Positions 1 through 8,719 of a DNA stretch of 64,000 bases are shown one piece after another (position 1 is the first letter of the stretch; every line of letters begins with the position of its first letter). Source of the DNA: Pseudomonas taiwanensis (GTDB taxonomy: Bacteria; Pseudomonadota; Gammaproteobacteria; Pseudomonadales; Pseudomonadaceae). The position numbers were made by a program, and so were the translations under genes. The notes beneath the pieces were generated by a model. That model was not told the DNA's origin, ran no database searches, and saw only the letters and a program-made list of their open reading frames with translations. Location: the NCBI RefSeq assembly GCF_013393345.1, contig NZ_QJRF01000069.1, forward strand, positions 372,001 to 436,000. Reading direction: 5' to 3'.

Positions 1-1
1 C

Positions 2-529
2 GAACTGCGCCTGCAGCTCTCGGCCAGCGAAGGCGAACTGGACCCGCGCCGCCCCGGCGTCGACGCCACCCTGTGCTTCGCCGAGCCCCCCTGGCCGGCG
101 GACATGCGGGTGTTCGAACTGGCGGCGGAATCCATCGGCCCGGTGCTGAGCCCGCGCTATGCCGGTCACGAGGTACTTGCCGAGGCCACACCGGCTGCGC
201 TGCTCAACGAAGCCCTGTTGCACACGGTCTCGCGGCCCCAGGCCTGGCCACAATGGGCGGCGGCCCAGGGGCTGGACGCGGGTCGCCTGCGTCATGGCCA
301 GGGCTTCGAGCACCTCTACTACCTGCTGGAAGCGGCAGTGGCCGGCCTCGGTGTGGCCATCGCCCCGCAGCAGCTGGTCGCCGACGAACTCGCTTCAGGC
401 CGGCTGGTGGCACCCTGGGGCTTCGTCGAAACCCCGGCGCGCCTGGCGCTCTGGGTGCCGGCACGTCAGCTGGATCGCCGTGCCGAGCGACTGGCCCTGT
501 GGTTGCGTGAGGAGTTGGCGGGCCGATAG
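2..529 (+). CDS. trpI: LysR-family regulator, C-terminal part (TrpI-like), cut by window edge
   Basis: An open frame enters from the left edge and ends at a TAG at 527-529, encoding about 175 residues of a LysR-type effector-binding domain. The fragment contains [10 protein letters not shown] and a C-terminal block [24 protein letters not shown], the latter typical of LysR regulators of the GcvA/TrpI/AmpR group. TrpI activates trpBA in response to indoleglycerol phosphate. The next two genes, dodecin and DUF1161, follow trpI in P. aeruginosa as I remember it, which supports the name. The DNA-binding helix-turn-helix lies outside the window, so the assignment rests on the C-terminal domain and synteny only. 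Confidence 0.75.
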   Translation, partial: ELRLQLSASEGELDPRRPGVDATLCFAEPPWPADMRVFELAAESIGPVLSPRYAGHEVLAEATPAALLNEALLHTVSRPQAWPQWAAAQGLDAGRLRHGQGFEHLYYLLEAAVAGLGVAIAPQQLVADELASGRLVAPWGFVETPARLALWVPARQLDRRAERLALWLREELAGR

Positions 530-588
530 CGGCAATCTTGGCTAGCCTTGCTGGGGAACCCACTCGTGCCCGGCACAGGAGATACACC

Positions 589-804
589 ATGTCTGATCAC
601 CGTACCTACAAGAAGATCGAGATAGTCGGCTCCTCACGCACCAGCATCGACGACGCGATCACCAATGCCGTCGGCGAAGCGTCGAGGACGATCCGCAACA
701 TGGACTGGTTCGAAGTCGTGGACACCCGTGGGCATATCGAGAACGGCAAGGTGGCGCACTTCCAGGTGACCCTGAAGATCGGTTTCCGCATCACCGACAG
801 CTGA
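589..804 (+). CDS. Dodecin family flavin-binding protein
   Basis: The product is 71 residues. I chose ATG 589 because it follows a good ribosome site (CAGGAGA, 576-582) and starts the family sequence MSDHRTYKKIEIVGSS. Dodecins are small beta-alpha-beta-beta proteins that assemble into dodecamers and store or buffer riboflavin, FMN or FAD in the cytoplasm. The segment SIDDAITNAVGEASRTIRN followed by MDWFEVVDTRG carries the tryptophan that stacks on the flavin ring in characterised members. The length matches the family (about 65-75 residues). It lies 59 bp after the trpI-like gene and probably has its own promoter. Flavin binding is inferred from the family. Confidence 0.9.
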   Translation: MSDHRTYKKIEIVGSSRTSIDDAITNAVGEASRTIRNMDWFEVVDTRGHIENGKVAHFQVTLKIGFRITDS

Positions 805-960
805 GTCCCGCACCGCTCCCGAGGCGGGGACAGCGAGGTGATGCACATCTTCCGGCAGGCGATTTCGGTTAGCCTCTGGCCGTCCGCTCCTGGCCTTTGG
901 AACCCGGCAGGAGCGCATGGCTCGTGCGAGCCAACCATTCATTACGAGGGAGCGTTATCC

Positions 961-1185
961 ATGAAGAAACTGTTGTTGGGCCTGGGCCTGTTCACCCTGG
1001 CCGGCTCGGCCTTTGCCGCCGTGAAACCCTGCGAGGAGCTCAAGGCCGAAATCGACGCTAAGTTGAAGGCCAAGGGCGTTGCCTCCTACAGCCTGGAGAT
1101 CGTCGACAAGGGCACCGCTGCAGGCAAGCAGGTGGTGGGCACCTGCGACGGCGGCAGCAAGGAGATCGTCTACCAGCGCAATTGA
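961..1185 (+). CDS. DUF1161 small periplasmic protein
   Basis: A 74-residue protein with an N-terminal signal peptide (MKKLLLGLGLF... ending SAFA-AV) and a mature domain starting KPCEELKAEID and ending EIVYQRN. Two cysteines in the mature part (KPC and GTC) could form a disulfide in the periplasm. The start is preceded by a GAGGGAG ribosome site. DUF1161 proteins are conserved in pseudomonads and enterics with no defined biochemical role. A clear paralogue is encoded 3.3 kb downstream at 4497-4730 on the same strand. Family membership is firm; function is unknown. Confidence 0.85.
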   Translation: MKKLLLGLGLFTLAGSAFAAVKPCEELKAEIDAKLKAKGVASYSLEIVDKGTAAGKQVVGTCDGGSKEIVYQRN

Positions 1186-1201
1186 TCGCCCCGCATTGCC
1201 C

Positions 1202-1224
1202 GGGCCGGCGAGCCCTGCCGGCCC
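1202..1224 (+). terminator. GC-rich hairpin after DUF1161 gene
   Basis: GGGCCGGC (1202-1209) and GCCGGCCC (1217-1224) form a perfect 8-bp stem with a 7-base loop, 17 bp after the stop codon. No T-run follows, so this is a weak or factor-assisted terminator at best. Confidence 0.4.
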
Positions 1225-1354
1225 AATCCTTACCTTCTGGTGCCCTGGTTACCGAAAAGTGCCTTCTAGCGGCCTTGGACGCCAATCCCTAGAGTAAGAC
1301 CTACTGATTCACTCGGATAAGGCCTCGCGCCTGTCCCCTGCCAAGGTCTTGCCC

Positions 1355-2353
1355 ATGTCTGCCCTTACCAACCTGCCCCTCTCCGTTCTCGATCTGGCGC
1401 CTGTCCGTGATCACGGCGGCGCTACCCAAGCCTTGCACAACTCACTGGAGCTGGCGCGCCACGTCGAGCGCCTGGGTTTCTCGCGTTTCTGGGTGGCCGA
1501 GCACCACAACATGGACGGCATCGCCAGTTCGGCCACCGCCGTGCTGCTCGCCTATCTCGCGGGTGGCACGTCGCACATTCGCCTGGGTTCCGGCGGCATC
1601 ATGCTGCCCAACCACGCGCCGCTGGTGGTGGCAGAGCAGTTCGGCACCCTCGCAAGTCTCTATCCGGGCCGCATCGAACTGGGCCTCGGGCGTGCGCCGG
1701 GGGCTGACCATATGACCGCCCGCGCCCTGCGCCGCGACCGTCTCGGCGACGCCGATGACTTCCCGCGGGACGTCGAGGAACTGGAGGCTCTCCTCGGCCC
1801 GCGTCAGCCGGACCAGAAGGTGATCGCCATGCCGGGGGTGGATACCAATGTGCCCATCTGGCTGCTCGGTTCCAGCCTGTTCAGCGCCCAGCTCGCGGGC
1901 CAGAAAGGCCTGCCCTATGCCTTCGCCTCGCATTTCGCGCCGCGCTACATGCATGAGGCGATTCGCGTCTATCGCAACCACTTCCGCCCTTCGGCGGTGC
2001 TCGACAAGCCCTATGTGATGCTGGGCGTGCCGCTGGTGGCGGCGCCTACCGACGAAGAGGCAGAGTTCCTCGCGACCACCGTGTATCAGCGGGTGCTCGC
2101 CCTGATGCGTGGCGAAAGCCTGGTGCTGCGCCCGCCGGTGGAGACCATGGCCGGTCGCTGGTTGCCCCATGAGAAGGAAGCCGTCGGTAGCTTCCTGGCC
2201 CTGGCCATGGTGGGCGGGCCGGAGAAGATCCGCGCGCGAATGCAGGTCCTGCTGGACCAGACGGACGCCGATGAGCTGATCTTCACCTGCGACCTCTACC
2301 AGCATGAGCATCGGCTGCGGGCGTTCGACATCCTGGCCAGCCTGCGGGATTGA
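1355..2353 (+). CDS. LLM-class flavin-dependent oxidoreductase (luciferase-like)
   Basis: A 332-residue protein of the bacterial luciferase-like monooxygenase family. It opens with [16 protein letters not shown] and continues with the family blocks [19 protein letters not shown] and [16 protein letters not shown], which build the FMN/F420-type TIM barrel. Closest in style to the YhbW/MsnO8 subgroup, whose substrate is undefined. A TTG two codons upstream is possible, but ATG 1355 sits about 8 bases after AAGG (1343-1346) and gives the usual N-terminus. The gene stands alone between convergent and divergent neighbours; nothing in the sequence indicates its substrate. Confidence 0.85.
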   Translation: MSALTNLPLSVLDLAPVRDHGGATQALHNSLELARHVERLGFSRFWVAEHHNMDGIASSATAVLLAYLAGGTSHIRLGSGGIMLPNHAPLVVAEQFGTLASLYPGRIELGLGRAPGADHMTARALRRDRLGDADDFPRDVEELEALLGPRQPDQKVIAMPGVDTNVPIWLLGSSLFSAQLAGQKGLPYAFASHFAPRYMHEAIRVYRNHFRPSAVLDKPYVMLGVPLVAAPTDEEAEFLATTVYQRVLALMRGESLVLRPPVETMAGRWLPHEKEAVGSFLALAMVGGPEKIRARMQVLLDQTDADELIFTCDLYQHEHRLRAFDILASLRD

Positions 2354-2363
2354 AGCCGGAGGA

Positions 2364-2388
2364 CGAAGCCGCTGATGACGCGGCTTCG
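2364..2388. terminator. Hairpin between convergent genes
   Basis: CGAAGCCGC (2364-2372) and GCGGCTTCG (2380-2388) form a perfect 9-bp stem with a 7-base loop, placed between the stop codons of the oxidoreductase gene (+) and the lipoprotein gene (-). There is no strong T-run; a bidirectional termination role is inferred from position. Confidence 0.45.
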
Positions 2389-2410
2389 CCAGGGCAAATC
2401 GCCTTTCTGC

Positions 2411-2836
2411 CTAGAAGGGACCGCAGCGCGGGAATATCTTGTGACGCGCCAGCACGTTGCGGTTTGCGTCGTAGAGCCAGGCCATCGGCTGGTTGGCGGC
2501 GTGGCGGGCTTCCACCCGGTAGCGCTTGCCCGCTTCGAAGCCGTCGTAATGCAGCTCCATGTAGCAAGTGATGCGCGAGGGTTCGGCGTTCATGCCGAAT
2601 CCGCCGCCTGCGCCACCCACCTCGAACTGGTAGCGCAGTTCCAACTCATGCCTGCCGGGCATCACCTGGTAGTAGCGGCCGTCGTTCCAGCGCTTGTCGT
2701 CGAGGCGGTTGGCCATGAGGGTGTCGCTGGGGTCGGCAACGATGTCGATCCAGGCAAACCGTGGATCGGGTTCGGGCAGCTTGCTGGCACAGGCGGTGAG
2801 GCTGGCCAGCAGCGTCAGGGCCAACAGCGTGCGCAT
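2411..2836 (-). CDS. Lipoprotein of unknown function (paralogue 1)
   Basis: 141 residues with a lipoprotein signal ending in the lipobox LTAC (Cys16), so the mature protein should be lipidated and membrane-anchored. An AAGGAG ribosome site precedes ATG 2836. The mature domain contains YYQVMPGRHELELRYQFEVGG, which recurs almost unchanged (YFQVSPGRHELEVRLEFEVGG) in the next gene at 2889-3305. The two genes are therefore tandem paralogues, 52 bp apart on the same strand. Similar lipoprotein pairs occur near this locus in other pseudomonads. No catalytic motif is visible. Confidence 0.8.
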   Translation of the reverse strand: MRTLLALTLLASLTACASKLPEPDPRFAWIDIVADPSDTLMANRLDDKRWNDGRYYQVMPGRHELELRYQFEVGGAGGGFGMNAEPSRITCYMELHYDGFEAGKRYRVEARHAANQPMAWLYDANRNVLARHKIFPRCGPF

Positions 2837-2888
2837 GGCGAGGCTCCTTGTGGGGTGAGGCGTTCAGCATAACCCCATGTCGGAGAAT

Positions 2889-3305
2889 TCAGACATCGCC
2901 GCAGCGACTTTCCTTGGCCTTGGCGACCTCACGGCTCTGCCCGTCATACAGCCGTGCCCAGGGACGGAAACCGATGCCACCGGCCGCGAGTTGGTAGCGC
3001 TCACCGGCGGCGAAATCGCTGTAGGCCAACTTCAGCAAGCAGGTGCGCCGGTAGCCGGAGCTGCCCTGGCCGATGTCCTTGCCGCCCACCTCGAACTCCA
3101 GGCGTACCTCCAATTCGTGCCGACCCGGGGAAACCTGGAAGTAGCGCTGGTCGGTCAGGGTTTCGTTATCCACCCGGCTCGCCTGGATGTGCTGGCCTTC
3201 CTGCTTATGCAAGGAAATCCAGGCTTGGCTCGGGTCGTGGCTGGGCAGGAGCATGGCGCAGCCGCCAAGGCTGAGCAGCGGCAGGAAAAGTAGCAGAGGG
3301 CGCAT
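2889..3305 (-). CDS. Lipoprotein of unknown function (paralogue 2)
   Basis: 138 residues starting MRPLLLFLPLLSLGGCAM, a lipoprotein signal with lipobox LGGC. A longer reading starts 13 codons upstream, but ATG 3305 follows a GGAG site and places the signal peptide at the N-terminus. The shared block YFQVSPGRHELEVRLEFEVGG makes it a paralogue of the gene at 2411-2836, which it precedes in the same direction, probably as an operon. It is divergent from the aminopeptidase gene, with 56 bp between the two starts. Function unknown. Confidence 0.8.
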   Translation of the reverse strand: MRPLLLFLPLLSLGGCAMLLPSHDPSQAWISLHKQEGQHIQASRVDNETLTDQRYFQVSPGRHELEVRLEFEVGGKDIGQGSSGYRRTCLLKLAYSDFAAGERYQLAAGGIGFRPWARLYDGQSREVAKAKESRCGDV

Positions 3306-3361
3306 GGAAGGCTCCAACAGGCCAGTAGTGGTGGGTGGCTCCAATGCGCTAGTGTCGCGGC

Positions 3362-4438
3362 ATGCCGACCACCCTTCTTATCGAACTGCTTGACCGCATC
3401 CGTCGCCCCTGGGTTCCCCTGTTGGGCATCTTGCTGCTGAGCGGTTGTTCCAGCCTCGACTATTACAGCCAACTGGCGCGTGGGCAGATGGCGCTGCTGT
3501 ATGCCCGGCAACCGGTGCAGGCGCTGATCGACGACACCTCGCAATCGCAGGAACTGCGCCAGCGCCTGGCCCTGACCCAGGAAGCGCGGACGTTCGCCAG
3601 TGGTTCGCTGGGGCTGCCGGACAACGGCAGCTACCGCGTCTATGCCGATATCCAGCGGCCCTATGTGGTTTGGAACCTGTTCGCCACGACGGAGTTCTCG
3701 CTGCAACCCGAGACCCACTGCTTCCCCGTCGCGGGCTGCGTCGCCTATCGCGGTTACTACCAGTTGGGGCGTGCCCGTGGTGCCGCGGCGTTGCTCAAGC
3801 AGCAGGGGCTGGATACCTGGGTGGGGGGCGTGGAGGCTTATTCCACCCTCGGCTGGTTCGACGACCCGCTGCTCAACACCATGTTGCGCTGGGACGACGA
3901 CCGCCTCGCCGCGCTGATCTTCCACGAGCTGGCGCACCAGCAGCTCTATATCCCGGGTGACACCGCCTTCAACGAGTCCTTCGCCAGCTTCGTCGAGCGC
4001 GAAGGCCTGAAGCAGTGGCGTGCCAGTCGCGGCCTGTCGATCGAGGCTGATGACGCGTCCGACCGCCGCGACGCCCTCACCCGCCTGGTGCTGGATACCC
4101 GCGAGCGACTGGAGCAGCTCTACGCCAGCGGCCTGCCTGCCGAGCGCATGCGCCTCGCCAAGGCCGAGGCGTTCGAGCGCATGCGCCGTGACTACCGCGT
4201 CATGCGTGATCGGGACTGGGGGGGCTACAACCGCTACGACGCATGGATGGAGGGCCCGATGAACAATGCCAAGCTGCTGCCTTTTGGCCTCTACGACCAA
4301 TGGGTGCCGGCCTTCGCGGCGTTGTTCGGCGAGGCAAGTGGAAACTGGGCGGCGTTCTACCAGCGGGCGCGTGAACTGGGCGAACTCCCCCTGGAAGCGC
4401 GCACGCAGGCACTGGAAAGACTGATGGCAAACCGCTAG
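3362..4438 (+). CDS. Predicted zinc aminopeptidase lipoprotein (COG4324 family)
   Basis: 358 residues. The N-terminus carries a lipobox (LLLSGC) after a short basic leader, so the protein is probably membrane-anchored. The motif FHELAHQQ at about residues 186-193 gives HExxH zinc ligands and the catalytic glutamate; NESFASFVEREG about 20 residues later supplies the third, glutamate, ligand. This is the arrangement of the DUF/COG4324 aminopeptidase family. Activity and substrate are inferred from family only. The gene is divergent from the lipoprotein pair and followed by a DUF1161 gene 58 bp later. Confidence 0.85.
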   Translation: MPTTLLIELLDRIRRPWVPLLGILLLSGCSSLDYYSQLARGQMALLYARQPVQALIDDTSQSQELRQRLALTQEARTFASGSLGLPDNGSYRVYADIQRPYVVWNLFATTEFSLQPETHCFPVAGCVAYRGYYQLGRARGAAALLKQQGLDTWVGGVEAYSTLGWFDDPLLNTMLRWDDDRLAALIFHELAHQQLYIPGDTAFNESFASFVEREGLKQWRASRGLSIEADDASDRRDALTRLVLDTRERLEQLYASGLPAERMRLAKAEAFERMRRDYRVMRDRDWGGYNRYDAWMEGPMNNAKLLPFGLYDQWVPAFAALFGEASGNWAAFYQRARELGELPLEARTQALERLMANR

Positions 4439-4496
4439 AACTTGCCTGGCCGGTCGTCAGTCCAACGGTCGGGACATCAAGGAAATGGAGTAAGCG

Positions 4497-4730
4497 ATGA
4501 AGAGAATTGCTGTAGTCCTGATGCTGGGCATGCTGACAGGTACCGCCCTGGCTGCGCCCAAGCCCTGCGAGGAACTGAAGCAGGAAATCGAAGTGAAGAT
4601 CCAGGCAGCCGGGGTCACGACCTATACCCTGGAAATCGTCCCCAACGCCGAAGTGAAGGACCAGAACATGGTGATCGGGAGCTGCGAGGGCGGCACCAAG
4701 AAGATCATCTATCAGCGCAATGGGGATTGA
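4497..4730 (+). CDS. DUF1161 small periplasmic protein (second copy)
   Basis: 77 residues with a signal peptide (MKRIAVVLMLGMLTGTALAA) and a mature part KPCEELKQEIEVKI ... GSCEGGTKKIIYQRN that parallels the protein at 961-1185 along its whole length. Both cysteines are conserved between the copies. A GGAG ribosome site lies 8 bases before ATG 4497. Function unknown; a duplication followed by divergence is likely. Confidence 0.85.
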   Translation: MKRIAVVLMLGMLTGTALAAPKPCEELKQEIEVKIQAAGVTTYTLEIVPNAEVKDQNMVIGSCEGGTKKIIYQRNGD

Positions 4731-4749
4731 CGGGGCTGGTCGCGGACCC

Positions 4750-4846
4750 TGTGGGGGCGATTTCAATCGCCAAGCAGGCCGAAGGCCTGCCCTGCTCGCC
4801 TCATGCGCCGCTGCGCGTTCCCTAGCGAATGAATTCGCCCCCACAG
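4750..4846. repeat. REP-type palindrome, family B
   Basis: Starts TGTGGGGGCGA and ends GAATGAATTCGCCCCCACAG, with an internal palindrome GCAGGCCGAAGGCCTGC. The same outer arms recur at 35464-35560 and 53375-53472, with fragments at about 8516-8560 and on both sides of 48381-48444. It lies between convergent genes. Confidence 0.85.
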
Positions 4847-4869
4847 GGGATCATTAGACCCCAGCCCTT

Positions 4870-5514
4870 TCAACCAAACGCCCGACTCAGCTCATCCAGG
4901 CTGGCGAAGTAGTAGGCCGGCGCTTCCCCCATCAACTCCTCGCGGCTGCCGAAGCCATAGCCAACCCCAGCGCCATGCAGGCCATTGCGGCTGGCACCGA
5001 TCAGGTCGTGCTTGCGGTCGCCGATCATCAGCGTGTCGGTGCGCTCCAGGCCTTCCTCTTCCAGCAGGTGCGCGATCAGCTCCACCTTGTTGGTGCGGGT
5101 GCCGTCCAGTTCGCTGCCGTAGATGTGCTTGAAGTGCCGGTCGAAGCCGAAGTGCCGGGCGATCTCGCGGGCGAACACAGTCGGCTTGCTGGTGGCAATG
5201 AACAGTGTGCGGCCCTGTTCACGCAGGCGGCCGAGCAGCGCGTCGATGCCGTCGAACACGCGGTTCTCGTAGAGTCCGGTGACCTTGAAACGGTCGCGGT
5301 AATGGTTCACCGCATCCCAGGCGCGCGCCTCGGTCAGGCTGTAGGTCTGCATGAAGCACTGCAGCAGCGGCGGGCCGATGAAATGCTCCAGGTTCGCCAG
5401 GTCCGGTTCGTGGATATCGAGCTTGGCCAGCGCGTATTGCACCGAACGGGTGATGCCCTCGCGGGGGTCAGTGAGGGTACCGTCGAGGTCGAAGAGGATG
5501 TTCTGGTAGTGCAT
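4870..5514 (-). CDS. HAD-superfamily phosphatase (phosphoglycolate phosphatase-like)
   Basis: 214 residues. Motif I is FDLDGTLTD at the N-terminus (nucleophile Asp plus acid/base Asp), motif II is FIATSKPT, and motif IV is MIGDRKHDLIGA, all as expected for a subclass IA HAD hydrolase. The inserted alpha-helical cap lies after motif I. The gene follows the gamma-carbonic anhydrase gene by 4 bp on the same strand, so they are probably co-transcribed. The substrate cannot be told from sequence; gph/PgpB-like phosphoglycolate cleavage is one possibility. Confidence 0.88.
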   Translation of the reverse strand: MHYQNILFDLDGTLTDPREGITRSVQYALAKLDIHEPDLANLEHFIGPPLLQCFMQTYSLTEARAWDAVNHYRDRFKVTGLYENRVFDGIDALLGRLREQGRTLFIATSKPTVFAREIARHFGFDRHFKHIYGSELDGTRTNKVELIAHLLEEEGLERTDTLMIGDRKHDLIGASRNGLHGAGVGYGFGSREELMGEAPAYYFASLDELSRAFG

Positions 5515-5518
5515 CGAG

Positions 5519-6064
5519 TCAGACCCCGTAGCCTTCGGCGATGTGCAGGTCCTTCAGCTTCACGTAGTTCGCCGCGCTGTAGGTGAAGAAGGCCTTTTCC
5601 TTGTCGCTGAGCGGGCGGGCCTGCTTCACGGGGCTGCCGACGTAGAGATAGCCGCTTTCCAGGCGCTTGCCGGGCGGCACCAGGCTTCCGGCGCCGAGCA
5701 CCACGTCATCCTCGATCACCGCGCCGTCCATGACGATGCTGCCCATGCCGATCAGTACCCGGCTGCCGACCTTGCACCCGTGCAGCAGCGCCTTGTGGCC
5801 AATGGTCACGTCGTCGCCGATTTCCAGCGGATAACCATCCGGGTTGAAGGGGCCAGCGTGGGTGATGTGCAGCACGCTGCCGTCCTGCACGCTGGTGCGC
5901 GCGCCGATGCGGATGCGGTGCATGTCGCCACGAATGGTCACCAGGGGCCAGACTGAACTGTCGTCACCGAGGTGCACGTCGCCGATGACCACGGCGGAGG
6001 CGTCGACGAAGGCCCGCTCGCCGAGCTGCGGGGTGATGCCCTGATAGGTTCTGATCGGGTTCAT
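5519..6064 (-). CDS. Gamma-class carbonic anhydrase family protein
   Basis: 181 residues of left-handed beta-helix hexapeptide repeats (YrdA/PaaY/gamma-CA family). Candidate zinc-ligand histidines appear in VLHITHAGPFN and IGHKALLHGC, and the family arginine/aspartate pair in IRGDMHRIRIG. The protein should form a trimer with metal sites at subunit interfaces. An AGGA site precedes ATG 6064. The gene runs divergent from prlC and directly upstream of the HAD gene. Carbonic anhydrase activity is a family inference; some members are acyl-CoA thioesterases. Confidence 0.88.
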   Translation of the reverse strand: MNPIRTYQGITPQLGERAFVDASAVVIGDVHLGDDSSVWPLVTIRGDMHRIRIGARTSVQDGSVLHITHAGPFNPDGYPLEIGDDVTIGHKALLHGCKVGSRVLIGMGSIVMDGAVIEDDVVLGAGSLVPPGKRLESGYLYVGSPVKQARPLSDKEKAFFTYSAANYVKLKDLHIAEGYGV

Positions 6065-6176
6065 AGCTTTTCCTGAGGCTGCGTCAGCCGGCGATTGTAA
6101 TTAAGATGGCTCCCATCCGGGTTATGTCTCGTCTCCGTAGCCAGCCCGCGTCCCTTCCCGAATACAGGTGAATGCC

Positions 6177-8225
6177 GTGACCCTGAGCAATCCCCTCCTG
6201 CAGGACTTCGACCTGCCGCCCTACTCCACCATCCGTCCGGAACATGTCGAGCCGGCCGTCGACCAGGTCCTCGCCGACAACCGTGCCGCCATTGCCGACC
6301 TGCTGGCGCGCCAGGATGGCACCCCCACCTGGAAGGGCCTGGTGCTGGCGCTGGACGAACTGGGCGAACGCCTGGGGCGCGCCTGGAGCCCGGTCAGCCA
6401 CTTGAATGCCGTGTGCAACAACGCCGAGTTGCGCAATGCCTATGAAGCCTGTCTGCCCAAGCTCTCCGAGTACTGGACCGAGATCGGCCAGAACCGCGCG
6501 CTGTTCGAGGCCTACGAGGCGCTGGCCGCGAGCCCGGACGCCGCAGGCTACGAGGTGGCGCAGAAGACCATTCTCGATCACGCCCTGCGCGATTTCCGCC
6601 TGTCCGGCATCGACCTGCCGGCGGACAAGCAGCAGCGCTACGGCGAAATCCAGATGAAGCTGTCCGAGCTGGGCAGCCGCTTCTCCAACCAGTTGCTGGA
6701 CGCCACCCAGGCCTGGACCAAAGAGGTTCACGACGAATCGGCCCTGGCCGGCCTCACCGACTCGGCCAAGGCGCAGATGAAGCACGCCGCCGAGGCCAAG
6801 GGTCTGGACGGCTGGCTGATCACCCTGGAATTCCCCAGCTACTACGCGGTGATGACTTACGCCAACGATCGCGCCCTGCGCCAGGAGGTCTACACCGCCT
6901 ACAGCACCCGCGCCTCTGACCAGGGCCCGAATGCCGGGCAGAACGACAACGGTCCGGTCATGGGCGAGATCCTCGACCTGCGCCAGGAACTCGCCCACCT
7001 GCTCGGCTTCGCCCACTTCAGCGACCTGAGCCTGGCCACCAAGATGGCCGAGTCCACCCCCCAGGTACTGGGCTTCCTCCGCGACCTGTCCAAGCGCAGC
7101 AAACCCTTCGCCGCCAAGGACCTCGACGAACTCAAGGCCTTCGCCGTCGAACGTGGCGTGGCGGACCTGCAGAGCTGGGATGTCGGCTACTTCAGCGAAA
7201 AACTGCGCGAGCAGCGCTACAGCATTTCCCAGGAAATCCTGCGCGCCTATTTCCCCATCGATAAAGTGCTGTCGGGCCTGTTCGCCATCGTGCAGAAGCT
7301 CTACGGCATCGAGATCCGCGAGCTGTCCGGCTTCGACACCTGGCATCCGGATGTGCGGCTGTTCGAGATCAGCGAGAACGGCCAGCACGTCGGCCGCTTC
7401 TTCTTCGATCTCTATGCCCGCGCCAACAAGCGCGGCGGTGCCTGGATGGACGGTGCTCGCGACAAGCGTCGCAACGTCGGCGGCGAGTTGATCGCACCGG
7501 TGGCCAATCTGGTCTGCAATTTCACCCCGGCGGTGGGCGACAAGCCGGCGCTGCTAACCCACGACGAAGTCACCACGCTCTTCCACGAGTTCGGCCACGG
7601 TCTGCACCACCTGCTGACCCGCGTCGAGCATGCCGGCGCGTCCGGCATCAACGGCGTGGCCTGGGATGCCGTGGAGCTGCCCAGCCAGTTCATGGAGAAC
7701 TGGTGCTGGGAACCGGAAGGTCTGGCGCTGATCTCCGGTCACTACCAGTCCGGCGAGCCGCTGCCCCAGGACCTGCTGGACAAGATGCTCGCGGCGAAGA
7801 ACTTCCAGTCCGGCCTGATGATGGTGCGCCAGTTGGAGTTCTCCCTGTTCGACTTCGAGCTGCATGCCATCCACGGTGACGGCCGCAGTGTGCTCGAGGT
7901 GCTGGAAGCGATCCGCTCCGAAGTGGCGGTCATGCGTCCGCCGGCGTTCAACCGTTTCGCCAACAGCTTCGCGCACATCTTCGCGGGCGGTTACGCGGCC
8001 GGTTACTACAGCTACAAGTGGGCGGAAGTGCTGTCTGCCGACGCCTTCTCGCGTTTCGAAGAAGAAGGCGTGCTCAACCCGGCCACTGGCCGCGCCTTCC
8101 GCGACGCCATTCTTGCCCGTGGTGGTTCCCAGGAGCCCATGGTGTTGTTTGTCGACTTCCGTGGTCGCGAGCCCTCCATCGACGCCCTGCTGCGCCATAG
8201 CGGCCTGTCGGAGGACGCAGCATGA
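6177..8225 (+). CDS. prlC: Oligopeptidase A (M3 metallopeptidase)
   Basis: 682 residues from GTG 6177. The frame is also open from GTG 6168, but AGGTGA at 6166-6171 is well placed for 6177 and gives the family start MTLSNPLLQDFDLPPYS. HEFGH at residues 470-474 is the M3-family HExxH zinc site, in LFHEFGHGLHHLLT. Oligopeptidase A degrades short peptides and cleaved signal peptides in the cytoplasm. The stop overlaps the start of the zinc-ribbon gene (ATGA, 8222-8225), so the two are translationally coupled. Length and content are typical for the family. Confidence 0.95.
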   Translation: MTLSNPLLQDFDLPPYSTIRPEHVEPAVDQVLADNRAAIADLLARQDGTPTWKGLVLALDELGERLGRAWSPVSHLNAVCNNAELRNAYEACLPKLSEYWTEIGQNRALFEAYEALAASPDAAGYEVAQKTILDHALRDFRLSGIDLPADKQQRYGEIQMKLSELGSRFSNQLLDATQAWTKEVHDESALAGLTDSAKAQMKHAAEAKGLDGWLITLEFPSYYAVMTYANDRALRQEVYTAYSTRASDQGPNAGQNDNGPVMGEILDLRQELAHLLGFAHFSDLSLATKMAESTPQVLGFLRDLSKRSKPFAAKDLDELKAFAVERGVADLQSWDVGYFSEKLREQRYSISQEILRAYFPIDKVLSGLFAIVQKLYGIEIRELSGFDTWHPDVRLFEISENGQHVGRFFFDLYARANKRGGAWMDGARDKRRNVGGELIAPVANLVCNFTPAVGDKPALLTHDEVTTLFHEFGHGLHHLLTRVEHAGASGINGVAWDAVELPSQFMENWCWEPEGLALISGHYQSGEPLPQDLLDKMLAAKNFQSGLMMVRQLEFSLFDFELHAIHGDGRSVLEVLEAIRSEVAVMRPPAFNRFANSFAHIFAGGYAAGYYSYKWAEVLSADAFSRFEEEGVLNPATGRAFRDAILARGGSQEPMVLFVDFRGREPSIDALLRHSGLSEDAA

Positions 8226-8488
8226 CAGCGACGCCGAAACGCTTCATCGCCGGTGCCGTGTGCCCGGCGTGCAACGAAATGGACAAGATCCAGATGTGGG
8301 ACGAAGACGGCGTGCCGCACCGCCAGTGCGTGGCCTGCGGCTATGCGGACACCCTCAACGCCCAGGGCCAGTCCGTGCCCAAGGAGCTGGGTACCCGCGT
8401 CAATCAGCCCAAGCCCAAGGCGGCCGATCCCAAGGTGCAGGGGGTGCAGTTCTTCCCCAATCCGAAGCTGAAGAAACCCAGCGAGTGA
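8222..8488 (+). CDS. YheV-family zinc-ribbon protein
   Basis: 88 residues with two CxxC pairs, CPAC (about residues 14-17) and CVAC (about 37-40), forming a predicted zinc ribbon, followed by a basic, proline-rich tail. The start overlaps the prlC stop by 4 bp. The same pairing of prlC with a YheV-like gene is common in gammaproteobacteria. Its function is not established. Confidence 0.88.
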   Translation: MTATPKRFIAGAVCPACNEMDKIQMWDEDGVPHRQCVACGYADTLNAQGQSVPKELGTRVNQPKPKAADPKVQGVQFFPNPKLKKPSE

Positions 8489-8515
8489 TGTGAAGGCCAC
8501 GGACGGCGCATGCGG

Positions 8516-8636
8516 CGAATTCATTCGCTGAACAGACGGCAGGCCTGCCCAGCAGCCTGCGTTAGCGGTCTCCAGGTGCCTTCTAGGAGCTAGCTTGCTA
8601 GCGAAAAGGGCCATTCGGTGGCAAGCCAGCTCCTAC
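8516..8636. repeat. Decayed REP elements (families B and A)
   Basis: GCGAATTCATTCGCTGAAC with GGCAGGCCTGCC (about 8516-8555) resembles half of a family B element. CTAGGAGCTAGCTTGCTAGCGAA (8583 onward) with AGCTCCTAC ending at 8636 is a degenerate family A element. They occupy most of the 231-bp gap before the radical SAM gene. Confidence 0.7.
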
Positions 8637-8686
8637 GGGTAACCGCCCGGCAGAATCTGGCTAGGCGTAGGACAATTCTCCATATA

Positions 8687-8702
8687 CTGTATGAATATAC
8701 AG
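8687..8702 (+). promoter_or_regulatory. LexA (SOS) box
   Basis: CTGTATGAATATACAG is a perfect CTGT-N8-ACAG LexA operator. It lies 17 bp before the chosen ATG of the radical SAM gene (8720), so LexA binding would block its promoter. The P. aeruginosa orthologue (PA0069) is recalled as a LexA-regulon gene. Confidence 0.9.
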
Positions 8703-8719
8703 TTAGTGGAGTGCTCCCC

